Below are positions 23,418-32,208 of a stretch of DNA of 32,611 bases, piece after piece. Source of the DNA: Xenococcaceae cyanobacterium MO_234.B1 (GTDB lineage Bacteria > Cyanobacteriota > Cyanobacteriia > Cyanobacteriales > Xenococcaceae); contig JASJEK010000079.1 of the NCBI GenBank assembly GCA_030064915.1, forward strand, positions 1 to 32,611, in the 5' to 3' direction. Position 1 is the first letter of the stretch; each line of letters opens with the position of its first letter. The notes beneath the pieces are model-generated. The model saw nothing but the letters and a program-made list of their open reading frames with translations, was not told the DNA's origin and did no database searches. The position numbers and the translations under genes were made by a program.

Positions 23418-23753
23418 TTATTCCCCATGCAAATTGCCACTTATCCCTTCTAAAGATTTTTCAAAAGCCATACGCTGTTCTACATTACGCAGAAAGTACC
23501 CACTCATCATGGCTGATGCTAATAGTTTTCCTAAATGTTCTCGGTTAGTACTAATTGACACTTCAAATTGTCCTGATGGTATATTGCCCAATAAACTTAT
23601 AATGTTGCGTTCCATCACCTGAAATACTTCTTGAGAGTCTGGTCGAGAAAGTTGGGCAATAGTTTCTGGACTAAGAGACTGGACATACTGCCATAAGTTA
23701 TTGATTTGATTATTATTGCCAAAAATGTTTTCAGTGCGATTTTCTGGGTTCAC
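23418..23753 (-). CDS. DUF760 family protein
   Basis: DUF760 proteins are small soluble proteins of unknown function, widespread in cyanobacteria and chloroplasts. The 111-aa product carries the family core: LWQYVQSLSPETIAQLSRPD, VMERNIISLLGNIPSGQFEV, STNREHLGKLLASAMMSGYF and LRNVEQRMAFEKSL. I chose GTG at 23753-23751 because a perfect AGGAGG lies six bases before it; an ATG at 23822 would add 23 residues not typical of the family. It is a separate transcription unit or the distal part of one with mutT, 40 bp apart. Confidence 0.85.
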   Translation of the reverse strand: MNPENRTENIFGNNNQINNLWQYVQSLSPETIAQLSRPDSQEVFQVMERNIISLLGNIPSGQFEVSISTNREHLGKLLASAMMSGYFLRNVEQRMAFEKSLEGISGNLHGE

Positions 23754-23914
23754 CTGTAACCTCCTAAGAATATTGAGGATGTGGGAGTTAGAGTCTAATG
23801 ATTGTGCTACTCGAAGTAGCATTCCTTAACCACTCTAACAGTTTTCCAATCTCTTTGCTGTTAGTAGAACCGAACCTCTATGATTACGGATTTCATGATT
23901 GCCTCAATTCATTT

Positions 23915-24871
23915 TTAACTAGCTAGATATTCGCGAATCACTGTTTTTTGCTTACGCAATTTGGCAAGGGCTTCTCTTTCAATTTGTCGGACTCTTTCCC
24001 TACTAATATTTAAATAATCACCGATTTTGGCCAAGGTCAAGGGCTTTCCATTAGCCAACCCAAACCGAAGGGATATTACTTCTCGCTGTTGGGGGGTCAA
24101 ATTGGACATTAATTTTTCTAAGTCTCTTTTCAATGAAGAAGAAACAGCATAGTCTTCTGGAGACTCACCCAAATCTTCTAGCATATCTCCCAATTCTGTA
24201 TCATTATTGTCACCAACTCTGACATCTAAAGATATGGGTTGACGGGATTTTTCTAGATAGTCTCTAACTTGCTTAGGAGTTAAGTCTAGTTCTTCTGCTA
24301 GTTCTGAGATAGTTGCGGTTCTGCCCTTTTGTTGTGCGAGATTTCTTTGGGCTTTTTTAATTTTATTGAGTTTTTCGGTGATGTGAATTGGTAAGCGAAT
24401 TGTGCGTCCTTTTTCCGCGATCGCTCTAGTAATGGCTTGGCGAATCCACCAGTAAGCATAGGTTGAAAAACGATACCCCTTAGTAGGATCGAATTTTTCT
24501 ACTCCTCGCTGCATGCCGATAGTGCCTTCTTGAATCAAATCCAGCAAGTCTAGGTTGCGTTTGAGATATTTTTTGGCAACCGACACCACTAAACGGAGAT
24601 TTGCCTCGATCATTTTGCGTTTAGCTGCTTCTCCCGCCTCAATGATCCCTTCTAGTTCTTGTACTGATAGGTTTGCCTCTTTTGCCCACTCTTCCTGGGT
24701 GGGTTCTGTTCCTAATTTTTCAGTTAAAGATTCGCGAATTTTGGTCAGAGCAATTTCTTTTTGCACTCTTTTGGCATAAAGAATCTCTTCCTCATGGGTA
24801 AGGAGTGGCACACGACCAATTTCTTTGAGGTAACTTCGGACTAAATCGTTAGACTTTTGGGCTAATTTCAT
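23915..24871 (-). CDS. sigD: group 2 sigma-70 factor, SigD-like
   Basis: Group 2 sigma factors are non-essential relatives of the housekeeping SigA and serve stress and light responses in cyanobacteria. The 318-aa protein has region 1.2 ([20 protein letters not shown]), regions 2.1-2.4 ([60 protein letters not shown]), region 3 and region 4 ([40 protein letters not shown]). Length (318 aa) and the [11 protein letters not shown] wording suggest SigD rather than SigB, SigC or SigE, but the paralog is not certain without a tree. A 15-bp tandem duplication lies 24-54 bases upstream. Confidence 0.8.
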   Translation of the reverse strand: MKLAQKSNDLVRSYLKEIGRVPLLTHEEEILYAKRVQKEIALTKIRESLTEKLGTEPTQEEWAKEANLSVQELEGIIEAGEAAKRKMIEANLRLVVSVAKKYLKRNLDLLDLIQEGTIGMQRGVEKFDPTKGYRFSTYAYWWIRQAITRAIAEKGRTIRLPIHITEKLNKIKKAQRNLAQQKGRTATISELAEELDLTPKQVRDYLEKSRQPISLDVRVGDNNDTELGDMLEDLGESPEDYAVSSSLKRDLEKLMSNLTPQQREVISLRFGLANGKPLTLAKIGDYLNISRERVRQIEREALAKLRKQKTVIREYLAS

Positions 24872-25330
24872 GATAATTGTGAGCTACTTATGAATTTGTA
24901 TCTATTATCTTTGTATCTATTATCTATGAGACCCAGGAAATATTTGGGTTAGAAAGATACTGTCATCTAAAAGACAGAAGAGCAGTTTATGAAAATTTAG
25001 TTGTAGTTTTATTAAAGATTCGAGTCTCTATCTATGAGTGAGTGGGTCAGTGCGTCATTAGTTTGGCTATAGCTCTGAGGTTACACTAAGATATTAAGGG
25101 TCTGTGATTGTGAGTCTACTAGATGATGAATCAAGTTGACACTGGATGGATTAATTTATTCGGTTTTATATCTATAAGAATACCCTAATTTGTTAACTAT
25201 TGTAAAGTTTATTAGAACTTTACAATAATTACCCTCATAAATAAACTCTTCTATAGAGTAGAATACCTAGAATAGCACAGACAAAATGCATCCTAGGCAA
25301 CAGAACTTAGTAAATATAGATTTATGGTGA
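24872..25330. promoter_or_regulatory. promoter region of the sigma factor, with tandem repeat and hairpin
   Basis: No ORF. Close to the sigma gene, ttgtatctattatct is present twice in direct tandem (24896-24910 and 24911-24925). Farther away, near the end of the histidine kinase gene, a perfect 12-bp inverted repeat with a six-base loop occurs at 25198-25227 (tattgtaaagtt / aactttacaata). Without a T-run it is not a plain terminator; it could still end the kinase transcript or serve as an operator. Confidence 0.55.
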
Positions 25331-27019
25331 TTAAACTGTTTTCATTACTGGAAGATGGGTTATGGGAACAGTAAAAGTCACAGTCGAGCCTAGCCCTTCT
25401 CCCATGCTATAGAAAGAGGTTGTACCCCCCATAGCTTCTACTAGTTTTTGAGAAATTGCCAACCCTAAACCTGTTCCTCCATAGGATTTAGTCCGAGAAC
25501 CATCTATTTGAAAGAAATTTTCAAATAACTTATCTTGTTTTTCCAGAGAGACCCCGATTCCTGTATCAGCAACGCTGATTTTTACCATTCCAGGGAACTC
25601 TTGTGGTTTACCAAGGGTTTTTTTGGGGATCACTTCCGCAGTAATCACGATTCCTCCCTCATGGGTGAACTTAATGGCATTACCCACAAGATTCAGTATA
25701 ATTTGCAACAATCGTTGATAGTTCCCATAAACAGTCAGAGGTGTTAGAGTTGCAGGATACTTAATCTGAAAACTGAGGTTTTTTTGTTCTGCTTGAGTCC
25801 GAATCAAATTATCTACATCTTGTAATAACTCATTTAATTCTATTTCTGTTAACTCCAACTCCATTTTGCCTGCTTCAATTTTGGCAATATCCAGGATATC
25901 GTTGATGAGATTTAGCAAATGTATAGAGGATTTGTAAGCTTCTTGGATAAATTCTCGCTGCTCTTCAGGATTATCTGCCATACCTTCCAGCAGCAATTTG
26001 AGAAACCCGAGAATACTATTGAGAGGAGTCCGTAATTCGTGGGATGTATTGGCTAAAAAGTCACTTTTGAGGCGACTTGCTTCTTCTGCTTGGATACTAG
26101 CTAATTCTAACTCTTGATAAAGCTTGGCATGAGCGATCGCAGTTCCTATGTGTTCTGCAAGCTCTTTAACCAACTCAATTTCTGCGGTTGTCCAACGGCG
26201 ATCGCGATCGCACTGTTGTAAACAGATAATGGCATTACTTTCGTTATTGTAAGAAGTAGATACTACCAAAACAGATTTAGAATCTGAAGAGCTGGAAGCT
26301 AGTCTATTTAAAGCGATGGGTTTAGTAGAACTGAGGGCTTGCTCAAAATAAGGTTCGGTTTCCCAATCAAAGGTAGAACCTAGAATTGAAGATATTTCTG
26401 GCTGATGATATTCTGCTTGTACCTTCAACTTGTGAGGCTTCAAATCATGGGACAAAATTAAACAGCGACTCACCGAAAGTACTTCACCCAAACTGTCAAC
26501 GGTTTGTTGCCATATCGTCTCTAGATTAAGACTGCGACGAATTTTACGTGCTATCTGAGTCAGAATTTTTTGATAACTGTAGATAGGAATAGGAGAATTA
26601 GAACTACTCAAGGGAAACACCTCAGTTTCGTTGAGTAAATGGCCCATAACAAGAACTGTTCTTGGCTCTCCTTTGGGAGGTAATATCGGACTAATAATTA
26701 ATTCTAGAGGAAAAGATTGTTCTTGATACTGAAACAAGCAGTAACACTGTTCAGGAATTCTTCGTTTGAGAACTCTTCTTACTTTACTAATGTACGCTTC
26801 TTTATCTAAGGGAGTAAAAATATCCTTATAGGAAGAACCCACTAACTCCTGATTATCCAAGTCATATTCTTGAGCTTTTGCCCACCAAAAAGAAATATAC
26901 TTACCAGAATTGTCTTGAGTAAAAACTAATTCTGCTCCTAAGTTTTGCCAACTTATAGAGTCAGTTACCGTTGGAGCAGTGTTACTATTACTATGCTCTG
27001 AATTCAATCCAGTAAACAT
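25331..27019 (-). CDS. PAS-GAF sensor histidine kinase
   Basis: The 562-aa soluble protein has an N-terminal PAS-like domain (about residues 22-130), a GAF domain (about 150-300, ending ELAEHIGTAIAHAKLYQELE), a dimerisation domain with phosphoacceptor His327 in FLANTSHELRTPLNSILGF, and a full ATPase domain: N box LVGNAIKF, G1 ADTGIGV, F box FENFFQID and G2 GGTGLGLAISQKL. The last residues (LPVMKTV) end it with no receiver attached. The GAF domain lacks a clearly placed bilin-binding cysteine, so a phytochrome role is not supported. Its partner regulator is not adjacent; the OmpR-type regulator at 21002 is one candidate. Confidence 0.9.
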   Translation of the reverse strand: MFTGLNSEHSNSNTAPTVTDSISWQNLGAELVFTQDNSGKYISFWWAKAQEYDLDNQELVGSSYKDIFTPLDKEAYISKVRRVLKRRIPEQCYCLFQYQEQSFPLELIISPILPPKGEPRTVLVMGHLLNETEVFPLSSSNSPIPIYSYQKILTQIARKIRRSLNLETIWQQTVDSLGEVLSVSRCLILSHDLKPHKLKVQAEYHQPEISSILGSTFDWETEPYFEQALSSTKPIALNRLASSSSDSKSVLVVSTSYNNESNAIICLQQCDRDRRWTTAEIELVKELAEHIGTAIAHAKLYQELELASIQAEEASRLKSDFLANTSHELRTPLNSILGFLKLLLEGMADNPEEQREFIQEAYKSSIHLLNLINDILDIAKIEAGKMELELTEIELNELLQDVDNLIRTQAEQKNLSFQIKYPATLTPLTVYGNYQRLLQIILNLVGNAIKFTHEGGIVITAEVIPKKTLGKPQEFPGMVKISVADTGIGVSLEKQDKLFENFFQIDGSRTKSYGGTGLGLAISQKLVEAMGGTTSFYSMGEGLGSTVTFTVPITHLPVMKTV

Positions 27020-27466
27020 CGGCAGGTCAATTAGGGTTTGGATAAAGGTAAGTCAGCGTTACTCCGTCATGGACATCTTAAAGTGGTGAATTTATCTAGC
27101 CACCCATGTCCTTGTATAATAAACGCGGCGTATAAACTTGAGGGGGGCGATTGGCGAGGGGTTTTCGCTAATTCAAGTCCCCCGTCTGAGATATCTTCAG
27201 AAGACAGCCCCTCCGAAGCCTATGGAGGAAGGGGGCTTGTTTGATTTATTTATAAATCTGACAGATAAATCTGTTGTTATAGCCCCATTCCCCGACCGCA
27301 TTCCGCGCTCATCAAGTTTAACCTCTTTCCTGAAACTATAACCTATAGATATCCTAGATAGGAAAATTTCAGAAGCGTACATAATAGATATTTTGTGGTT
27401 AGGGCTGAAAGAGAGATAGAAATGAGCAGAAGTATAGTCTAGCTAAATCCTTGGTAATTCTTGTAT
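27020..27466. other. intergenic, GC-rich inverted-repeat debris
   Basis: No believable gene. Imperfect inverted repeats occur at about 27134-27190 (gaggggggcg / aagtccccc) and 27206-27237 (agcccc with ggggct, plus ctcc / ggag inside). The block 27120-27310 is richer in GC than its flanks and resembles short mobile-repeat relics. Confidence 0.4.
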
Positions 27467-27697
27467 CTAGTCGTTCCATTCTCCTCGTGGTGGAAGAGGT
27501 GGGTTACGCCTAAAAGTTCGTGTTAAGTCGCTACTAGCTTCTCTTTCCCCTTTTAGCCATTGTTTAATGGCAACTTCGATAGTTTTGCTAGGATCGTTGG
27601 TCAAATGCTGCAATTGTTCTAGAACTTCTGAGTCTAGATGAATAGAGACTTCTACCTTTTCGGTAGAACGCTCTTGTTCAGTGGCATTATCGTTCAT
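27467..27697 (-). CDS. small ribbon-helix-helix-like protein
   Basis: The 76-aa product contains KVEVSIHLDSEVLEQLQHLT followed by NDPSKTIEVAIKQWLKGE, which has the beta strand and two helices of a ribbon-helix-helix unit. Such proteins are often antitoxins or small repressors. The C-terminal tail (RTFRRNPPLPPRGEWND) is proline-rich and unlike the family. No toxin gene is adjacent on either side, so an antitoxin role is not supported by context. Confidence 0.6.
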   Translation of the reverse strand: MNDNATEQERSTEKVEVSIHLDSEVLEQLQHLTNDPSKTIEVAIKQWLKGEREASSDLTRTFRRNPPLPPRGEWND

Positions 27698-27760
27698 AGG
27701 CTTTTGATATTACTTTCTACCTAATATTGTAACTGTTTAGCCTATTTCTCTAAACAATGT

Positions 27761-27800
27761 TTTGACGACTCCCATCGTGCTCATGGGAGGGATTCTGATT
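27761..27800 (-). mobile_element. solitary IS200/IS605-type right-end relic
   Basis: On the minus strand agaatccctcccat leads into a hairpin (atgggag 27783-27789 with ctcccat 27769-27775) and then gtcgtcaaaac. This copies the layout of the tnpB right end at 3829-3864 (agaatccccc, hairpin, gggagtatgtcaat). Upstream on the same strand, cgtgagtgcc recalls the cgtgaggtgc just before the tnpB right end. No tnpB remains. It may be a decayed element or a stand-alone guide-RNA scaffold. Confidence 0.5.
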
Positions 27801-27908
27801 CTGGGAGGCACTCACGGGAACCCGTTGTGTTCGATCCTGGAAAGCACAGCCAGCAACACGTGAGTTCGATGAACTTAAAAAAGAGCAGGAGGTAGAGCAG
27901 GTAAGCCT

Positions 27909-28919
27909 TTAAACTCTAAATTCTTTCCCTACAATATTTCTCACTCGATAAATCGGTCGTCTTTGGGACTCATGATAAGTGCGCATCAATAACTCAGTGA
28001 CTAAACCAAAACAAAATAGTTGAACTCCTGTTAAAACTAATAGCACTGAGAGAACTAGTAAAGGACGAGCGCCGATATTTTGCTGAAAGACAAATTTAAT
28101 CACGGTTAAATATAAACCCATTGCTATCCCCAAAGCAAAGGAAATTACTCCTCCTAAACCAAAGACGTGCATGGGTCGAGTCAGAAATTTTTTCATAAAG
28201 AAAATCGTTAACAAGTCCATAATGACTCTAATAGTCCGTCCCAAACCGTATTTACTTTTACCAAAACGACGGGGATGATGACGGACAGGGATTTCAGTAA
28301 TTCTTGCTCCTTCGATATAGGCTAGTGCTGGTAAGAAACGATGTAATTCACCATAAAGGTTCATATCTGCAACTAATTCGGAACGGTAAGCTTTTAAAGA
28401 GCAACCATAATCATGGAGTTTTACCCCTGTTACCTTCCCAATCAGCCAATTAGCAATTTTAGAGGGAAGTAATCTTGTTAGAGCAGCATCTTGTCTATTT
28501 TTGCGCCAACCATTCACTAAGTCGTAACCTTCATCTAGTTTAGCTAGAAGTAAGGGGATATCTGCTGGGTCATTTTGCAAGTCACCATCTAAGGTAATAA
28601 TTATCTTTCCTGTTGCATATTCAAAACCGGCTGCCATTGCTGGGGTCTGACCATAGTTGCGACGTAAAATCACTCCTTTAAGATCGTTGCGTTGGAGAGC
28701 TATTTCAGTCAATATCTGAGTCGAACCATCTATGGACCCATCATCAACACAAATAATTTCATAGCTGAGTTGGGTTTCTTTAACAGCAGACGCGATCGCT
28801 TCAATTAAAGAAGGAAGACTCTCTGCTTCATTATAGATAGGCACGACTACAGATAAGTCAAGAAGTTCAGGATTTCTGGCTTCACTGACAAGAGGGTTTT
28901 GTGACGAATAGTATTGCAT
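27909..28919 (-). CDS. GT2 membrane glycosyltransferase (GtrB/DPM1-like)
   Basis: This type moves a sugar from a nucleotide donor onto a polyprenyl phosphate at the cytoplasmic membrane. The 336-aa protein has the GT2 domain (LSVVVPIYNEAESLPSLIEA, VDDGSIDGS, LDGDLQNDPADIP with the DxD-type metal site, RRNYGQTPAMAAGF) and two membrane helices near the end (FGLGGVISFALGIAMGLYL and LLVLSVLLVLTGVQLFCFGL). The plan matches cyanobacterial GtrB and bacterial dolichol-phosphate-type synthases. Donor sugar not predictable. The ATG at 28919 has no strong ribosome site. Confidence 0.88.
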   Translation of the reverse strand: MQYYSSQNPLVSEARNPELLDLSVVVPIYNEAESLPSLIEAIASAVKETQLSYEIICVDDGSIDGSTQILTEIALQRNDLKGVILRRNYGQTPAMAAGFEYATGKIIITLDGDLQNDPADIPLLLAKLDEGYDLVNGWRKNRQDAALTRLLPSKIANWLIGKVTGVKLHDYGCSLKAYRSELVADMNLYGELHRFLPALAYIEGARITEIPVRHHPRRFGKSKYGLGRTIRVIMDLLTIFFMKKFLTRPMHVFGLGGVISFALGIAMGLYLTVIKFVFQQNIGARPLLVLSVLLVLTGVQLFCFGLVTELLMRTYHESQRRPIYRVRNIVGKEFRV

Positions 28920-29012
28920 TGCTACTTGCTTCTGGCAAACTAAATTTTATATATTGTTGCATCTTACATCTATCGAGATACAAAATTAGTCACCAGCAAG
29001 AGCTATCGACTG

Positions 29013-29207
29013 CTAATCTATGAATTTGTCATCTTTATCTTCTGCCCTGTCTGATGAGTCGTCAGTTTTATTGCTAGCAAAACCCTTAGCATTGCTAGCA
29101 AAACCCTTACCTTTGTAACCACCACGACCAGATTTTTTTTGAAACTGTCTCGCATAGGCTCTATTGCGAGCAGCTTTTTCTTTTTTTACGTTTCGACGTT
29201 TAGCCAC
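29013..29207 (-). CDS. small highly basic conserved protein
   Basis: The 64-aa product begins MAKRRNVKKEKAARNRAYAR and continues with a Gly/Lys-rich stretch holding a direct repeat (GFASNAKGFASNK, coded by a DNA duplication around 29076-29112). It ends in an acidic tail (SSDRAEDKDDKFID). The basic head suggests RNA or ribosome binding. It follows the RRM gene on the same strand at a distance where cyanobacteria often carry rpsU, but the sequence is not ribosomal protein S21. An upstream ribosome site is present (gagaacaaaaa is weak), so the start is supported mainly by the MAKRR opening. Confidence 0.65.
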   Translation of the reverse strand: MAKRRNVKKEKAARNRAYARQFQKKSGRGGYKGKGFASNAKGFASNKTDDSSDRAEDKDDKFID

Positions 29208-29720
29208 AGTTTTTGTTCTCAGTTATAGACCATACAACAAATCTAGAGGGTAATTAATTATTAGTTAATAACTATTAACTAAGTCGAAGCAGGGGAGGGG
29301 GAGATGCACGACGCAGGTTCGCGACGGAGGTCACAAGGGGAGGGGGCGGTTGCGGATCGATTCCACAACTCTAGACCCCCATGCCTCCTCCATTTTAGAC
29401 CCACGTTCCGCCTTTTAAAGGCGGAGTACCTTTGACCGATTCCACTCCCTAGAAACTTTATTTAGCTATTAGTTCTGAAAGAAAGCAGATTAAATTGTTC
29501 AACCTAATAAGCTTAGACGCAAAAACAATTGCACTTTAAAATTCTCAAACGCCTTATGGAAAAGGAACAGAATAGGTAACTTTAGTGCGTCTAAGCTTAC
29601 CTATCAGCTAAGAGCTAACAGTTACCTTTAACTCCGATAGAGTATTGATCTAGCTACTTTTGATAAACTTTATTATCTATAGGCTCCAGAACTCATAACT
29701 ATAAGAGGTTTCTCCCAATC
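29208..29720. other. intergenic with large inverted repeat and GC-rich patch
   Basis: No gene. A perfect 14-bp inverted repeat, taagcttagacgca (29508-29521) and tgcgtctaagctta (29586-29599), encloses 64 bases. A near-palindrome ttagttaata / tattaactaa lies at 29261-29282, close to the start of the small basic protein. A GC-rich patch at 29285-29440 contains a tccgccttt / aaaggcgga hairpin (29407-29425) and looks like mobile-repeat debris. Confidence 0.55.
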
Positions 29721-30011
29721 TTAGAAGCGGAAACTCCTGCGATAGTTACCACCACCAGAGCGTCTTGGCTCCCGAGGTCTAGCTTGATTAACTTTGAGAG
29801 TTCTACCCATCCATTCTGCTCCATCTAAAGCAGAAATAGCAGCAGCTTCTTCTTCTTCTGTTTCCATTTCTACGAATGCAAAACCACGTTTGCGACCAGT
29901 TTCTCTATCGCTAGGAACATGAACTCGTTTCACACTTCCATATTCGGAAAATACTTTTAAAAGGTCATCTTGCTCTAAACTATAGTCAAGATTCCCCACA
30001 TAAATCGACAT
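29721..30011 (-). CDS. RRM-type RNA-binding protein (Rbp)
   Basis: Cyanobacterial Rbp proteins carry one RRM and are often cold-induced; some direct mRNAs of photosystem genes to thylakoids. The 96-aa product has RNP2 (IYVGNL, residues 3-8) and RNP1 (KRGFAFVEM, residues 41-49) in the right spacing, and a short Gly/Arg tail (RREPRR-like, then SGGGNYRRSFRF). A short tail with few glycines is characteristic of some members. Likely regulated at its 5' region, which contains a 12-bp direct repeat. Confidence 0.92.
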   Translation of the reverse strand: MSIYVGNLDYSLEQDDLLKVFSEYGSVKRVHVPSDRETGRKRGFAFVEMETEEEEAAAISALDGAEWMGRTLKVNQARPREPRRSGGGNYRRSFRF

Positions 30012-30273
30012 AACTTTTGTCTCCTAATCTAGATGCTAATGGAGAGACAAGATTTCGGAAAAAGCCTATCAATACTTTTACGGACAAACCTATCAATACT
30101 GAATGCAAACTCATATACCGATCCTGATTCTCAAAGAAATGATAACACTTTAATTAAGCTTCGGACAAAGAATACTTCTTGCATAAGTCTCAATTTGTTG
30201 GTTGGGGAAAATAGGGAGAATTTGATTGTAATTTAAATTTATTTGGGCAATAAGCCTATAATATTCTCATAAC
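30012..30273 (-). promoter_or_regulatory. upstream region of rbp with 12-bp direct repeat
   Basis: cctatcaatact occurs at 30065-30076 and again at 30089-30100, 24 bp apart, 55-90 bases upstream of the rbp start. On the transcribed strand it reads agtattgatagg. The spacing, about two helical turns, would suit paired binding of a regulator. A ribosome site, aggag, lies just before the rbp ATG. Confidence 0.45.
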
Positions 30274-30723
30274 TTAGGATTTTTGGACTGCTTGTACGGC
30301 ATAATTGCGAAACCGCTCCATATCTGCTTGAATCGTTGATTCGACAATTCTGCCGAGAAATAGATCATCCATTAATTTACCGAGAATTCCTGGTATTTTA
30401 TAGGCTACTGACAGTTTAACGATACTAGCACTGTCCCCACGGTTATAGAATCGAATTGCTCCCCGATTGGGTAATCCATCTACAGATTCCCACTGAATAA
30501 TTTGTTGGGGTACGATGTTGACGATTCTTGATAACCAACTAAACTCAAATCCCCCACTAGCTAGTTTCCAGCGAGATAATTCAGGATTGTCTGAGAGTAT
30601 ATCCACTGAATCGATCCATTTCATCCAACGGGGCATTTGTTCTAAATCTGACCAGAGATTCCACACATTTTCGATGGAAACTGGTACTTCTACTTGTACT
30701 GTATGCTCAAGCCAATCTGACAT
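30274..30723 (-). CDS. SRPBCC (polyketide cyclase/dehydrase-like) protein
   Basis: The 149-aa protein has the START-like helix-grip pattern: HTVQVEVPVSIENVWNLWSD, LEQMPRWMKWIDSVDILSDN, RWKLASGGFEFSWLSRI, IQWESVDGLPNRGAIRFYN, and a long last helix (IQADMERFRNYAVQ). Such proteins bind hydrophobic ligands. It directly follows crtQ with an 18-bp gap, an arrangement common in cyanobacteria, so a role in handling a carotenoid or its precursor is plausible but inferred from position. Confidence 0.85.
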   Translation of the reverse strand: MSDWLEHTVQVEVPVSIENVWNLWSDLEQMPRWMKWIDSVDILSDNPELSRWKLASGGFEFSWLSRIVNIVPQQIIQWESVDGLPNRGAIRFYNRGDSASIVKLSVAYKIPGILGKLMDDLFLGRIVESTIQADMERFRNYAVQAVQKS

Positions 30724-30741
30724 GGAATTATTTAATGATTA

Positions 30742-32193
30742 CTAGGAATTGAGTTTGAGTTGTTCTGCATGCTCTAGAATCGCTTTGGCAGCTTGCTTTC
30801 CAGATATGGTCGCCCCTTCCATACTATCTATATAGTCTTGTTGGGTATAACTACCTGCGAGGAAAAAATTGGGAATAGGGGTTTTCTGTGCAGGGCGATA
30901 AACATCCATACCTGGAGCTTCTCGATAAAGGGATTGAGCTAGTTTTACTACACTATACCAGGTCATGTTTAGCTCTTTAGAAGCAGGAAATAGCTGGTGA
31001 ACTTGCTCTAGGACGTGATGAGCGATCGCTTCATTGCTTTGTTTAATAAAGGGGTCTCCTGGGGTTAAAACCAGTTGCAGTAGAGAGCCTTCCCCTTCTT
31101 TATAGTAATCCCCTGGACTAGCTAGGGCGAGATCGGCAAAGCAAGAAAAGTCGGCATCAGGAGTGTAGAGTAGATTATCAATGCCTACTGCTTTTTCTAG
31201 TTGTTTCCTTTGTTGGGCATCATGTAATTCTGTAACCCAACCGTCAAAACGAAGTTGCACAGTAGCCACAGGTACAGCATCCAGTTGGTAGATATTGTCA
31301 AATTCTGACCATTTCCGCCATTCTTGGGGTAGTACTTTTTTAATTCCAGGGACATCACAAGCGCATACATAAGCATCTGCGGTGATGATTTCTGTGGTGT
31401 CTCCATTGGCAACGACTAATCCAGTTACTTTGCAGTCATTATCTTGAGCAAAGAGGATTTCTCTGACTTGACGACGGGTATGGATTTTAGTCCCTCTAGC
31501 TTCGAGATACTCCACAATGGGTTTATGCAAGTATTCGTGGGGGGAACCTTCTAACATTCGGAGTATTGATGCTTCCGTTTTTGTAGCGAAAAATTGAAAG
31601 ATAGTCAGCATACAACGGGCAGAGATATTTTCGGTATCTATAAAACCCAAAGCGTAAGCAATGGGATTCCACATCTTTTTCAAACTGTTCTTATTGCCTC
31701 CGTGACTGCGAAACCAGTCCGCAAAACTAATTCCATCGAGGTTGCGGATCGTTTTCATAGCACCTTCAAAATCTACTAAGCCTCTGACAATGGGGCTAGT
31801 ACCGAGGGCTAAAGAGTTAAAGATTTTGTCTGCTGCTGACAATTGAGAGGTGGTGAAGAATGCTTTTAAACCATTAAAGGGTGCGCCTGTCAGAAAGCGA
31901 AAATCTAATTCTCCCACTCTACCTCCTTTGTTAATGAAGGTATGGGTATGTTCTTTGAGGCGGAGATTGGCGATCGCACCTACTTTTTCCATTAAGGCAA
32001 ATAGATTGTAGTAGCAACCAAAGAAAACATGCAAACCCATTTCGATATGATTCCCGTCACCGTCGATCCAACTGCCGACTTTACCCCCTACAAAGGGACG
32101 AGATTCAAAGATTTCTACTTCAGCACCAGCGTCTGCCAAGTCGATCGCCGTTGCCATACCAGCTAGTCCTGCTCCTACAATTGCAACACGCAT
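30742..32193 (-). CDS. crtQ: zeta-carotene desaturase CrtQ (Zds)
   Basis: CrtQ introduces two double bases into zeta-carotene to give prolycopene, in the plant-type carotenoid pathway of cyanobacteria. The 483-aa protein opens with the FAD-binding motif [20 protein letters not shown] and [20 protein letters not shown]. It has the [20 protein letters not shown] region typical of CrtQ and plant Zds, and the C-terminal FAD contact [21 protein letters not shown] preferred ATG 32193 (MRVAIV); a TTG at 32208 would add five residues, and the AAGGA right before the ATG is too close to be an ideal ribosome site, so this is open. It heads the operon with the SRPBCC gene. Confidence 0.95.
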   Translation of the reverse strand: MRVAIVGAGLAGMATAIDLADAGAEVEIFESRPFVGGKVGSWIDGDGNHIEMGLHVFFGCYYNLFALMEKVGAIANLRLKEHTHTFINKGGRVGELDFRFLTGAPFNGLKAFFTTSQLSAADKIFNSLALGTSPIVRGLVDFEGAMKTIRNLDGISFADWFRSHGGNKNSLKKMWNPIAYALGFIDTENISARCMLTIFQFFATKTEASILRMLEGSPHEYLHKPIVEYLEARGTKIHTRRQVREILFAQDNDCKVTGLVVANGDTTEIITADAYVCACDVPGIKKVLPQEWRKWSEFDNIYQLDAVPVATVQLRFDGWVTELHDAQQRKQLEKAVGIDNLLYTPDADFSCFADLALASPGDYYKEGEGSLLQLVLTPGDPFIKQSNEAIAHHVLEQVHQLFPASKELNMTWYSVVKLAQSLYREAPGMDVYRPAQKTPIPNFFLAGSYTQQDYIDSMEGATISGKQAAKAILEHAEQLKLNS

Positions 32194-32208
32194 TCCTTCT
32201 TTTTCCAA

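Noticed and set aside
23754-23822. 23-residue N-terminal extension of the DUF760 protein
   Set aside because: A perfect AGGAGG before GTG 23753 and the usual family length favour the shorter start.
25331-27019. phytochrome-type photoreceptor kinase
   Set aside because: The GAF domain shows no properly placed chromophore cysteine and there is no PHY domain.
27038-27382. several overlapping 60-70 codon frames on both strands
   Set aside because: They lie in GC-rich inverted-repeat DNA, share no family motif and contradict one another.
27800-27860. possible tRNA, because of gtgttcgatcc
   Set aside because: The T-loop-like string is not accompanied by a cloverleaf; it fits better with the right-end relic.
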